Part shown: positions 1 through 5,801 of the stretch, piece after piece
Layout: every line of letters begins with the position of its first letter
Position numbering within the stretch: the first letter of the stretch is position 1
NCBI GenBank assembly: GCA_037440765.1
Contig: JBBITL010000131.1
Location: 1-8,245 of the forward strand
Direction: 5' to 3'
Origin: DTKY01 sp037440765
GTDB taxonomy: Bacteria; Acidobacteriota; Terriglobia; Bryobacterales; Bryobacteraceae
Length of the DNA: 8,245 bases
The notes under the pieces: model-generated
The model's input: only the letters and a program-made list of their open reading frames with translations
The model's database searches: none
What the model was told of the DNA's origin: nothing
Position numbers and translations under genes: made by a program

Positions 1-885
1 CCGAGCGCTGCCACCGGCTGGCCCTGCTTCGCAGAGCGGGTCCGCGCCATGGGCGTGAGGCCCTTCTACAAGTACTTCGAACACAACGGCGTCACCGGCC
101 CCAACATGGCCACGGTCCTCAGCGACCAGGGCTACGGGGTGCGCGGCCCGGTAGTGTTCTACAATCGTTCCAACGAGGCGGCGGCGCAGCTCAAGCCGGG
201 GGATTTTGACTGGAAGGGGATATTCTCAAACGGGGTGCGCTGGTTCCACAGCGGCGGCATCTTCGCTTCGCTCTCTCCCACCACGTCCGGGGTAATCCTG
301 GAGGGCATGCAGGCCGCCAGGCAGGCCGGCGCCGTGGTTTCTTTCGATCTCAACTACCGCGCCAAGTTGTGGAAGGTCTTCGGGGGCGCTGACCGCGCCG
401 TGGAAGTGCTCCGCAAGATCGCCTCCCATGTGGACGTGCTGGTGGGCAACGAGGAGGATCTGCAAATGGGCCTGGGCATCCCGGGGCCCCAGATCGCCAC
501 AAAGTCCAAGCTCGACCCGGCCGTCTTCTTCGGGATGATCGACCGGGTGCTTAGGGACTTCCCGCAGGTGAAAGCGGTCGCCACGACTCTGCGCGAAGTC
601 CATTCGACCAATCGCCACAGTTGGAGTGCGGTGGCCTGGATCGACGGCCAGACCTACACGGCGCCCACCGCCGAACTGGACGTCTACGACCGGGTGGGCG
701 GCGGCGACGGATTCGCCTCCGGCCTGTTCTACGGCATGCTCACCGGCGAAGAGCCGGCCGAGGCTGTGAGACTCGGCTGGGCGCACGGCGCGTTGCTGAC
801 CACCACGCCGGGCGACACCACCATGGTGACCGTGGACCAGGTCCGCGCCTTCGCCAAGGGCGGCTCGGCGCGCATCCAGCGTTAG
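1..885 (+). CDS. PfkB-family sugar kinase, 2-keto-3-deoxygluconate kinase-like (5' partial)
   Basis: This is a ribokinase/PfkB-fold kinase that probably phosphorylates 2-keto-3-deoxygluconate or a related sugar acid with ATP in the cytoplasm (Entner-Doudoroff side pathway). The frame is open to the left edge. The first in-frame ATG (position 49) lies too far into the fold to be the true start, because the N-terminal substrate-binding region is missing. Counting from that ATG, FDLNYR is at 99-104, the VGNEED nucleotide-side motif at 132-137 and the PfkB signature DRVGGGDGFASG at 214-225, with Asp220 as the expected catalytic base. GDTTMV near 256 fits the C-terminal end of the fold. About 294 residues are visible; the family usually has 310-350. 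The family is clear; the exact substrate is inferred from overall resemblance. The first 16 codons (1-48) do not read as familiar family sequence. The stop codon overlaps that of the convergent DUF4159 gene. Confidence 0.85.
   Translation, partial: PSAATGWPCFAERVRAMGVRPFYKYFEHNGVTGPNMATVLSDQGYGVRGPVVFYNRSNEAAAQLKPGDFDWKGIFSNGVRWFHSGGIFASLSPTTSGVILEGMQAARQAGAVVSFDLNYRAKLWKVFGGADRAVEVLRKIASHVDVLVGNEEDLQMGLGIPGPQIATKSKLDPAVFFGMIDRVLRDFPQVKAVATTLREVHSTNRHSWSAVAWIDGQTYTAPTAELDVYDRVGGGDGFASGLFYGMLTGEEPAEAVRLGWAHGALLTTTPGDTTMVTVDQVRAFAKGGSARIQR
882..885. other. Tail-to-tail overlap of two stop codons
   Basis: The four bases TTAG hold the TAG stop of the plus-strand sugar kinase (883-885) and, read on the other strand, the TAA stop of the DUF4159 gene (884-882). 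The convergent genes therefore have no spacer and no room for an intergenic terminator. Each transcript must end inside, or read into, the other gene. Confidence 0.95.
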
Positions 886-1706
886 TGAGTCATGGAGTAG
901 ACGACGTAGTTCACGCCCAGGCGCAGGCCCAGGTCGGAGTACTCCTGCGGATAGCGCGGGTTGTCGGCGTGCTGCCAGGAGTCAGCCAGGTCGTTGTTGA
1001 AGTTCATCACCACCATGACGCGGCCACGGTCGTCCAGAATGCCGCGCCAGGCCGGGACGCTGCCGTCGGCCCGGTACGGGCGCCCGTCCCGCACCATGCT
1101 GCGCCAGTTGCCGACCTGGTACTTCCTGTTGATGCTGTAGACGGCATGGAAGATGGGGTGGTCATCCTCGATATCCACTATGGGGCGGTCCGGGAAGACC
1201 CGCTTCATGCCGGCTTCGAAGCCCGCCCACTCCTGGGTGCCGAAAAAGCTGTCGCAGACCATGAACCCGCCGCGCAGCAGGTACTCACGGAGCTTTGCCG
1301 CCTGGGCGTCGGTCAGGTCCCAATGGCCGACCATGGCCGCGTGCAGGTACGGCCAGTGAAAAATGTCGTCCCCGTCGTCCGGATTCACCGGCTGCTCGAC
1401 GCTGCGGACATCGACGCGCGTCAGCCGGCGCAGAGCCCGCGCGAAGAAACGGTCGCCTTTGGGATAGTCGACGGTCCAGTTGCTGCCGCCCCCGGTCCAG
1501 GAACCGCCGCGGTCGCCCCGGGAGGGGTACATCAGGCGGCCCAGGACAAACTCCGTCTTGTCCTGGTAGTCGGGCGGGATGGGGGCTTCCGTGTCGGCTC
1601 CTTCCATGGCGTAGTAGACGCGAAACGGCTGCTGGGCCGCCAGCAGGACGCACAGACCCGCCCCCAGACCGGCTACCGCCAGGAACACGCGCCGCTTGCG
1701 CCCCAT
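882..1706 (-). CDS. Exported DUF4159-domain protein
   Basis: This 274-residue protein of unknown function carries a DUF4159 domain, which is thought to have a glutamine-amidotransferase-like fold. The N-terminus MGRKRR is followed by a hydrophobic stretch (about 7-24) ending in AAQQ. That looks like a signal peptide without a clear lipobox, so it is probably periplasmic or membrane-anchored. Domain hallmarks are WTVDYPKGDRFF (77-88), an LTRVDV strand (95-100), FHWPYLH (116-122), LREYLLRGGFMVCDSFFG (139-156), FPDRPIVDIEDDHPIFH (171-187) and a C-terminal GRVMVVMNFNNDL (228-240). The ATG at 1706 is chosen because it begins the signal peptide. The open frame reaches 1925, but that part overlaps msrA in another frame. 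The Shine-Dalgarno site is weak. The gene lies 52 nt after msrA and is last in the minus-strand run. Many DUF4159 genes are linked to MoxR/DUF58 genes; none are here. Confidence 0.85.
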   Translation of the reverse strand: MGRKRRVFLAVAGLGAGLCVLLAAQQPFRVYYAMEGADTEAPIPPDYQDKTEFVLGRLMYPSRGDRGGSWTGGGSNWTVDYPKGDRFFARALRRLTRVDVRSVEQPVNPDDGDDIFHWPYLHAAMVGHWDLTDAQAAKLREYLLRGGFMVCDSFFGTQEWAGFEAGMKRVFPDRPIVDIEDDHPIFHAVYSINRKYQVGNWRSMVRDGRPYRADGSVPAWRGILDDRGRVMVVMNFNNDLADSWQHADNPRYPQEYSDLGLRLGVNYVVYSMTH

Positions 1707-1758
1707 AAACTTCAAGACGAAACCGGCCGGGCAGTGGTAACAGGGGCCATGCTTCGGA

Positions 1759-2319
1759 TCAGGTCTGTTCCTGTTCCTGGACCGGCTTGAGCCGCCCGGC
1801 AAAATCGTCACAGAACTTCTTGTACTTGGGGGCCACCACGGTCTTGCAGTAAGGGTGTCCAGCGTTGCGCTGGAAATACTGTTGGTGATAGTCCTCGGCC
1901 CGGCAGAAAGCGCCGGCCGGGACAACCTGCGTAACGACCGGCCAGCGGAAGGCGCTCCGCGCGGTCAATTCCCGGATCATCAGACGCGCCGCACGCTCCT
2001 GCTCCGCAGTGTGGAAGAATATGACCGAGCGGTACTGCGTGCCCACGTCCTCGCCCTGCCGGTTCAGCGAGGTCGGGTCGTGGACTGAGAAGAAGACCTC
2101 CAGCAGGTCGCGGTAGGAGATGACCTCCGGATCGAACCGGACGCGCACCACTTCGGCGTGACCCGTGGTGTCCGAGCACACTTGCTCGTAGGTGGGGGAC
2201 GGGGTCGAGCCGCCCGCGTAGCCTGACTCGGTGGACTCGACGCCCCGCAGGCGGGCGAACACCGCCTCCACGCACCAGAAACAGCCGCCCCCGAACGTCG
2301 CCTCTTCCAGCGTCGCCAC
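1759..2319 (-). CDS. msrA: Peptide methionine sulfoxide reductase MsrA
   Basis: MsrA reduces methionine-S-sulfoxide, free or in proteins, back to methionine using thioredoxin in the cytoplasm. The 186-residue length is typical of the single-domain form. GGGCFWCVEAVF (10-21) contains the catalytic Cys13 and a second Cys16, the GCFWC variant rather than the E. coli GCFWG form. SGYAGG (32-37), GHAEVV (53-58), FFSVHDPTSLNRQG (76-89) and GTQYRS (93-98) are standard MsrA signatures. Likely resolving cysteines are Cys158 in GHPYC and Cys170 near the C-terminus. The start is a GTG, with AAGGGGG three bases upstream; this ribosome site overlaps the pgk stop codon, which points to translational coupling. 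There is no signal peptide. The identification is firm. Confidence 0.97.
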   Translation of the reverse strand: MATLEEATFGGGCFWCVEAVFARLRGVESTESGYAGGSTPSPTYEQVCSDTTGHAEVVRVRFDPEVISYRDLLEVFFSVHDPTSLNRQGEDVGTQYRSVIFFHTAEQERAARLMIRELTARSAFRWPVVTQVVPAGAFCRAEDYHQQYFQRNAGHPYCKTVVAPKYKKFCDDFAGRLKPVQEQEQT

Positions 2320-2322
2320 AGT

Positions 2323-2329
2323 CCCCCTT
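2323..2329 (-). promoter_or_regulatory. msrA ribosome binding site overlapping the pgk stop
   Basis: On the minus strand the bases AAGGGGG sit three bases before the msrA GTG. Their first two A's are the last two bases of the pgk TAA stop. Ribosomes ending on pgk would therefore stop on the msrA initiation site. This also supports GTG at 2319 as the msrA start. Confidence 0.75.
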
Positions 2330-3497
2330 ACTTGTCCGTGAGGGCGGCGACACCCGGCAGATCAATGCCGGAGAGGAATTCGAGCGACGCGCCTCCGCCG
2401 GTCGAGATGTGGCTGATCTTGTCGGCCACGCCAGCCGATTTCACGGCCTTCTCCGAGTCCCCGCCGCCGACCACCGAGACAGCGCCGCTTGCGGCCACGG
2501 CCTTGCCCACGGCCACGGTGCCCTTGTCGAAAGGCGGCTTCTCGAACACGCCCATCGGGCCGTTCCAAATGATGGTCCTGGCCGTGGCGATCTCCGTTGA
2601 GTATGCCGCCACCGTGCCGGGGCCGATGTCCAGACCCAGCATGGCTTCCGGGATGCTCTCGACCACCTGGCAGGCGGCGCCCTCCTTCAGCTCCGCGGCG
2701 ACGACGTGGTCCACCGGCAGCATCAGTTTTGCGCCCACCGAGGAGAGCAGCTCGCCGGCCAGCCCTACTTTGTCGTCCTCCACCAGGGACTTGCCCGTGG
2801 GCTTCCCCTGCGCCTTCAGGAAGGTGTACGCCATGGCGCCGCCGATCAGCAGCTTGTCGACGAACCTGGACAGGTTCTGGATCACCTCGATCTTGTCGGA
2901 CACCTTGGCGCCGCCCAGGATGGCGATGCAGGGCCGCTCCGGGTTTTTTGTGGCCCTGGTCAGATACTCCAGTTCCTTGTCCATCAGCAGCCCGGCGGCC
3001 GCCTTGGGGACGAACTGAATCATGCCCGCGGTGGAGGCATGCGCGCGGTGGGCGCTGCCGAAAGCGTCGTTCACATATAGGTCGCACAACGACGCCAGCT
3101 GCCTGGAGAAACCGGCTTCGTTCTTCTCCTCCTGCGGGTGGAAGCGCAGGTTCTCAAGCAGCAGAACCTCGCCCGGCGCGGGCAGCATGGCCTCGACCTC
3201 AGGCCCGATGCAGTCCGGCGCCATCTTCACGGGTTTTCCGAGCAGCTCCGCGAGCCGCACGGCGGCAGGCGCCAGGCTCATCTCGGGATTCGGCTTGCCC
3301 TTGGGCCGGCCCAGATGGCTGGCCAGCACCAGCCCGGCGCCCTGCTCCAGCGCGTACAAGATGGTTGGCAGAGAGGCCTTGATCCTCTTGTCGCTGGTGA
3401 TCTCCTTCCCGCCGGGAGCGAGAGGAACATTGAAGTCCACCCTGATGAAGAGCCGTTTACCCTTGAGATCCAGATCGCGAATCGATAGTTTCGGCAT
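2328..3497 (-). CDS. pgk: Phosphoglycerate kinase
   Basis: This glycolytic/gluconeogenic enzyme transfers phosphate from 1,3-bisphosphoglycerate to ADP, giving 3-phosphoglycerate and ATP, in the cytoplasm. The 389-residue length is normal. Signatures include RVDFNVPL (19-26), SHLGRPKG (60-67), ENLRFHPQE (115-123) and NDAFGSAHRAHAST (143-156) in the N-domain. The C-domain has GGAKVSDKI (195-203), GPMGVFE (313-319), GGGDSEKAV (344-352) and HISTGGGASLEFL (363-375). The open frame extends to 3527, but the ATG at 3497 is preferred. It has AAGAGG five bases upstream, and the family begins close to this MPKLSIRDLDL start. It is the fifth gene of the minus-strand run, 51 nt after the BadF-type kinase and 8 nt before msrA. 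There is no gap neighbour in view, as is often seen elsewhere. All key residues appear intact. Confidence 0.98.
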   Translation of the reverse strand: MPKLSIRDLDLKGKRLFIRVDFNVPLAPGGKEITSDKRIKASLPTILYALEQGAGLVLASHLGRPKGKPNPEMSLAPAAVRLAELLGKPVKMAPDCIGPEVEAMLPAPGEVLLLENLRFHPQEEKNEAGFSRQLASLCDLYVNDAFGSAHRAHASTAGMIQFVPKAAAGLLMDKELEYLTRATKNPERPCIAILGGAKVSDKIEVIQNLSRFVDKLLIGGAMAYTFLKAQGKPTGKSLVEDDKVGLAGELLSSVGAKLMLPVDHVVAAELKEGAACQVVESIPEAMLGLDIGPGTVAAYSTEIATARTIIWNGPMGVFEKPPFDKGTVAVGKAVAASGAVSVVGGGDSEKAVKSAGVADKISHISTGGGASLEFLSGIDLPGVAALTDK

Positions 3498-3502
3498 GTA
3501 AT

Positions 3503-3508
3503 CCTCTT
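3503..3508 (-). promoter_or_regulatory. pgk ribosome binding site
   Basis: AAGAGG on the minus strand lies five bases before the ATG at 3497. It decides this start over the longer frame beginning at 3527. Confidence 0.75.
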
Positions 3509-3548
3509 GAAAAGACGATGTTAGCACGCCTCCGGCGCACCCGCCCGG

Positions 3549-4466
3549 CTACAGCCCGGCCGCCCGCCGCGCTTCTATGAGCGCCCCCATGGCGGGCTTG
3601 TGGAGCGGAGGGCCGCACGTGCAATCCACGTCCATCTCCACCAGGGCGCGGAACCGCTCGGCCAGCAGCGTGTTGCGGAAGGCGCCGCCGGCGTAGGCCA
3701 CGCGCACCGGGTCGCCTCCGTGGAACAACTGCTCGCGGACCGCGGCCGTAATGGTGGCCAGTTGCTGAGCCGCCCCGTGCACGATCTGCCGCGCCACGGC
3801 GTCCCCTTCCAGAACAGCCTCGTCCACCAGCGTGGCGAAGGACGCCACGCGGTCACGCGGGTAGTCCGCCGTGTAGAACAAGTGCATCAGTTCGTTTGCT
3901 GAGAGGGCGCCGGTGGCGTGCAGCAGCTTGCGGTGCAGGCATGTGGCCGGGCCCCAACCCTCCTCGGCGCGCAGCACGGCGCGCGTCGCCTGCCGCACGA
4001 TGTCAAACGCCCCTCCCTCGTCGCCGAAGATGTAGCCCCATCCGCCGGCGCGCGCCGTGGCGCCCAGGGCGTTGCGTCCAAAAGAGATGGAGCCCGTTCC
4101 GGCCATGGTGATGATGCCGGGCGCGCCCGCGGTGGCCCCGGAGAGCGCGATCCAGGCGTCGGTGGTGACCAACAGTTTGGCTGCCACCACTATCTCGGCG
4201 ACGAGTTCCCGTTTGTCGTCGGGGCCGCCGCTGAACCCCAGACAGGCCGACTCGAACCGCAGCGCGGCCCGGTCCAGGCCCGCCTTCAGGCAGGCCGCCT
4301 CAATGCAGCCCGTGAGGGCGCCGACGAACTTCTCCCGCCCGTCGCCGGAGCGGACATGGTTGCACGGGCCGGCGACTCCCGTGCCAAGCACCTTCCCGGT
4401 GTCGTCTCCTATGATGGCGGTCGTGCTGGACTGGCCACCATCAACGCCAAGGAAGTAGCGGCTCAC
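3549..4466 (-). CDS. BadF/BadG/BcrA/BcrD-type ATPase, N-acetylglucosamine kinase-like
   Basis: This 305-residue protein of the ASKHA (actin/hexokinase/Hsp70) fold probably phosphorylates N-acetylglucosamine or a related amino sugar in the cytoplasm. FLGVDGGQSSTTAIIGD (5-21) is the phosphate-1 loop, and GFSGGPDD (78-85) follows. VTTDAWIAL (100-108) carries the likely catalytic Asp103, MAGTGSISFG (121-130) is phosphate-2, GGWGYIFGDEGGAF (141-154) is a strong family motif, and YAGGAFRN (258-265) is the adenosine-binding segment. The domain name also covers activators of 2-hydroxyacyl-CoA dehydratases. I do not see their mid-protein cysteine pair for a 4Fe-4S cluster, and no dehydratase genes are nearby, so sugar kinase is the better reading. 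The start is a GTG with GGAAG four bases upstream. It lies 61 nt after the zinc-ribbon gene and 51 nt before pgk. The substrate is inferred. Confidence 0.85.
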   Translation of the reverse strand: MSRYFLGVDGGQSSTTAIIGDDTGKVLGTGVAGPCNHVRSGDGREKFVGALTGCIEAACLKAGLDRAALRFESACLGFSGGPDDKRELVAEIVVAAKLLVTTDAWIALSGATAGAPGIITMAGTGSISFGRNALGATARAGGWGYIFGDEGGAFDIVRQATRAVLRAEEGWGPATCLHRKLLHATGALSANELMHLFYTADYPRDRVASFATLVDEAVLEGDAVARQIVHGAAQQLATITAAVREQLFHGGDPVRVAYAGGAFRNTLLAERFRALVEMDVDCTCGPPLHKPAMGALIEARRAAGL

Positions 4467-4470
4467 CGGG

Positions 4471-4475
4471 CTTCC
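4471..4475 (-). promoter_or_regulatory. Ribosome binding site for the GTG start of the BadF-type kinase
   Basis: GGAAG on the minus strand is four bases upstream of the GTG at 4466. It supports a non-ATG start immediately before the conserved FLGVDGG loop. Confidence 0.6.
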
Positions 4476-4527
4476 GAGTTGAGGTGCCGGACCGGCGCAA
4501 GCAGAGCGTGGCGCTGCATGCCGCCTC

Positions 4528-4824
4528 CTACCTGCCGCCTGCCTGGTCGGCCGTCAGGAAAGCCGTGGTCTTGATCCCGGATACGTCAAACCGCTTGCGG
4601 CAGCGCGGATTGGGGCACACGGTCTTGTCGTCCAGCAGCACCATGTAGCTCTGGGCCTTCTTGAACAGCAACCGGTCCCGCTCATCAGCGCCCTGCGGGA
4701 TCGCGTTCTTCTTCGTGCGGACCAGCCAGCGGAGCTGGTGAGTATTGGTGGAACGGCAGAAAGGGCACTGCAAGGCGGCGGGCTTGCTTGTCGTCGACTC
4801 GGTAAAGAGCTTTCTCTCGTCCAT
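4528..4824 (-). CDS. Small putative zinc-ribbon protein, unknown function
   Basis: I do not recognise this 98-residue protein by name. Two cysteine pairs, CPFC (20-23) and CPNPRC (70-75), are separated by 46 residues. That is a likely four-cysteine zinc-ribbon or treble-clef-like metal site with a long insertion between its knuckles. The insertion is basic and charged (WLVRTKKNAIPQGADERDR, 33-51), and the C-terminal tail is short. No signal peptide or membrane segment is visible, so it should be cytoplasmic; nucleic-acid or protein binding is possible but unproven. The ATG at 4824 has only a weak upstream ribosome site. It sits 28 nt after the 89-residue unknown gene and 61 nt before the BadF-type kinase, so it is probably cotranscribed. 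The closeness of the neighbours, the intact frame and the paired cysteines argue for a real gene. Confidence 0.7.
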   Translation of the reverse strand: MDERKLFTESTTSKPAALQCPFCRSTNTHQLRWLVRTKKNAIPQGADERDRLLFKKAQSYMVLLDDKTVCPNPRCRKRFDVSGIKTTAFLTADQAGGR

Positions 4825-4852
4825 CAGCGGCGCCAGAGCTGTACCGGCGTCG

Positions 4853-5122
4853 TCACGCCTTCCACACCAGCCAGTCCTGCGATCCGGTCGGCTCCCACTC
4901 AGGCGCCTCGCCTTCGCCGGGCGATTCCTGTTTGACTTCGGCCAGGTAACACTTAGCCATCACCGCCGCGTGGTCCTTGGCCTTGACGGCGGTAAACTGC
5001 CGCGTCCCTTGCAGTATCACTTCCGGGGAATGGACGATGGTCCTCCATTCGTCAAACTCAGAGACCACCAGCAGGGTCAGTCCGTGATATCTCGCCTTGA
5101 AACCTGAAAGCGGCCGGAACAT
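4853..5122 (-). CDS. Conserved-looking hypothetical protein, 89 residues
   Basis: I cannot name this small, probably cytoplasmic protein. It starts MFRPLSGFKARYHGL and continues with a hydrophobic strand LTLLVVSEFDEWRT, a possible second strand VILQG and a helix-like AAVMAKCYLAEVKQE. It ends in an acidic/proline linker and a tryptophan-rich tail (SQDWLVWKA). The composition suggests a compact alpha/beta fold. The frame is open to 5200, with a possible ATG at 5152. The ATG at 5122 is preferred because GGGAGG lies exactly five bases upstream, the best ribosome site in the window. It lies 78 nt after the exported hypothetical gene and 28 nt before the zinc-ribbon gene. Function is unknown; it may act together with the zinc-ribbon protein because of their close spacing. 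Confidence 0.7.
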   Translation of the reverse strand: MFRPLSGFKARYHGLTLLVVSEFDEWRTIVHSPEVILQGTRQFTAVKAKDHAAVMAKCYLAEVKQESPGEGEAPEWEPTGSQDWLVWKA

Positions 5123-5127
5123 GTGAG

Positions 5128-5133
5128 CCTCCC
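5128..5133 (-). promoter_or_regulatory. Strong ribosome binding site deciding the start at 5122
   Basis: GGGAGG on the minus strand with a five-base spacer precedes ATG 5122. The competing upstream ATG at 5152 has GGAAG five bases before it, which is weaker but not impossible; that would add ten residues (MLIHADREAH). Confidence 0.65.
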
Positions 5134-5200
5134 GATCTGCATGTATGAGCATACCTTCTTCCGTGTGCCGGTACAAGAGTCTTGCGACTGCCGGCGGCAA

Positions 5201-5623
5201 CTACCGGCGGGCCAGGTTGTGCGCTCCGCCGGCAGCCAGCATCCCGGCCGAGGTGTAGTTGGCCAGACGAAAGGCGCGCGCTATCCAGGGATGCCTGCCG
5301 CCCCACTTCTTCACCACCAGAACCTCCGCCACCGCCAGCCCCGCGAACATGCCGGCCTTGCGCCCGGCGCTGGTCGCCGTGAAGCGGCCGCCATCGGCCA
5401 GCAGGCGGTTGCGCTCCGGGCGCTGCCAGCTCGTCCAGGCGTCGAAGCCCGAGGCCGCGCCGTGAACTGCCAGGGAAGCCGCGAGGCTCTTCCATTCCAC
5501 CCTCTCGCCCGGTTGCAGGGGCGCCTCCTCCCTGAGCTGCCCCAGAGGGGCCTCCGCGAGCGCCGCCGTTGCCAGCAACGCCGGCATGACCGAGAGCCGG
5601 GCCGCCTTCCATATCTGTCTCAT
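5201..5623 (-). CDS. Small exported or membrane hypothetical protein
   Basis: This unnamed protein of about 140 residues has a basic start (MRQIWKAAR) and a hydrophobic segment (10-23) ending in ALAEA, a plausible signal-peptidase site near residue 23-25. The mature part contains LAVHGAASGFDAWTSW (52-67), PERNRLLADGGRF (69-81), a hydrophobic helix MFAGLAVAEVLVV (92-104), WGGRHPWIARAF (107-118) and a second short hydrophobic segment ending in GGAHNLARR. The Asp/Trp, Glu-Arg-Asn, Asn and His-Asn positions amid short membrane-like helices suggest a small inner-membrane protein. An ATG twelve bases further upstream (5635) is equally in frame, but AGGGG touches it with no spacer, so the start is uncertain. 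It is the first gene of the minus-strand run, facing the divergent region. No function can be given. Confidence 0.65.
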   Translation of the reverse strand: MRQIWKAARLSVMPALLATAALAEAPLGQLREEAPLQPGERVEWKSLAASLAVHGAASGFDAWTSWQRPERNRLLADGGRFTATSAGRKAGMFAGLAVAEVLVVKKWGGRHPWIARAFRLANYTSAGMLAAGGAHNLARR

Positions 5624-5801
5624 ACTCAGTAGCATCCCCTAGTGGCAAGCCTCGGCCAATAGAGCGGCATACGGTGTTGTACTGTGCCGGCCAGGGTTTG
5701 TACCGCCGGGCCTTAGAACGAATGTACTCAGGTGTTTGCGCTGTCCGGCGCGCTGCCGGCCGGGCTGCTGCCGGATTACACTTGAGCTGTGGGGCCCTGC
5801 C
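5624..5801. promoter_or_regulatory. Divergent intergenic region with repeated TGTAC
   Basis: This 178-base spacer between head-to-head genes must hold start signals for the E1 gene and probably for the seven-gene minus-strand run. I could not pick a convincing -35/-10 pair on either strand. TGTAC occurs three times in the same orientation, at 5678-5682, 5699-5703 and 5723-5727; the first two are each preceded by a further T and are 21 bases apart, and the third follows 24 bases later. Near the E1 side, GCTGCCGG occurs at 5752-5759 and 5767-5774. No terminator or RNA gene is visible. An in-frame TTG at 5736 could extend the E1 protein, but the added residues look non-coding. Confidence 0.5.

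Noticed and set aside
621..1790. 389-codon plus-strand open frame antisense to the DUF4159 and msrA 3' region
   Set aside because: It is rich in Arg, Gly, Ala and His with no recognisable domain, and mirrors a well-supported gene on the other strand; it is a typical shadow frame of GC-rich DNA.
1707..1925. Upstream extension of the DUF4159 frame
   Set aside because: It overlaps msrA, and the signal peptide begins at the ATG at 1706.
2944..2952. GGG followed by six T's resembling a terminator end
   Set aside because: It lies within pgk coding sequence on the antisense strand with no stable stem before it.
4486..4496. Small inverted repeat GCCGG-A-CCGGC between the zinc-ribbon and kinase genes
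   Set aside because: Five-base arms with a one-base centre cannot form a proper hairpin loop, and there is no T-run.
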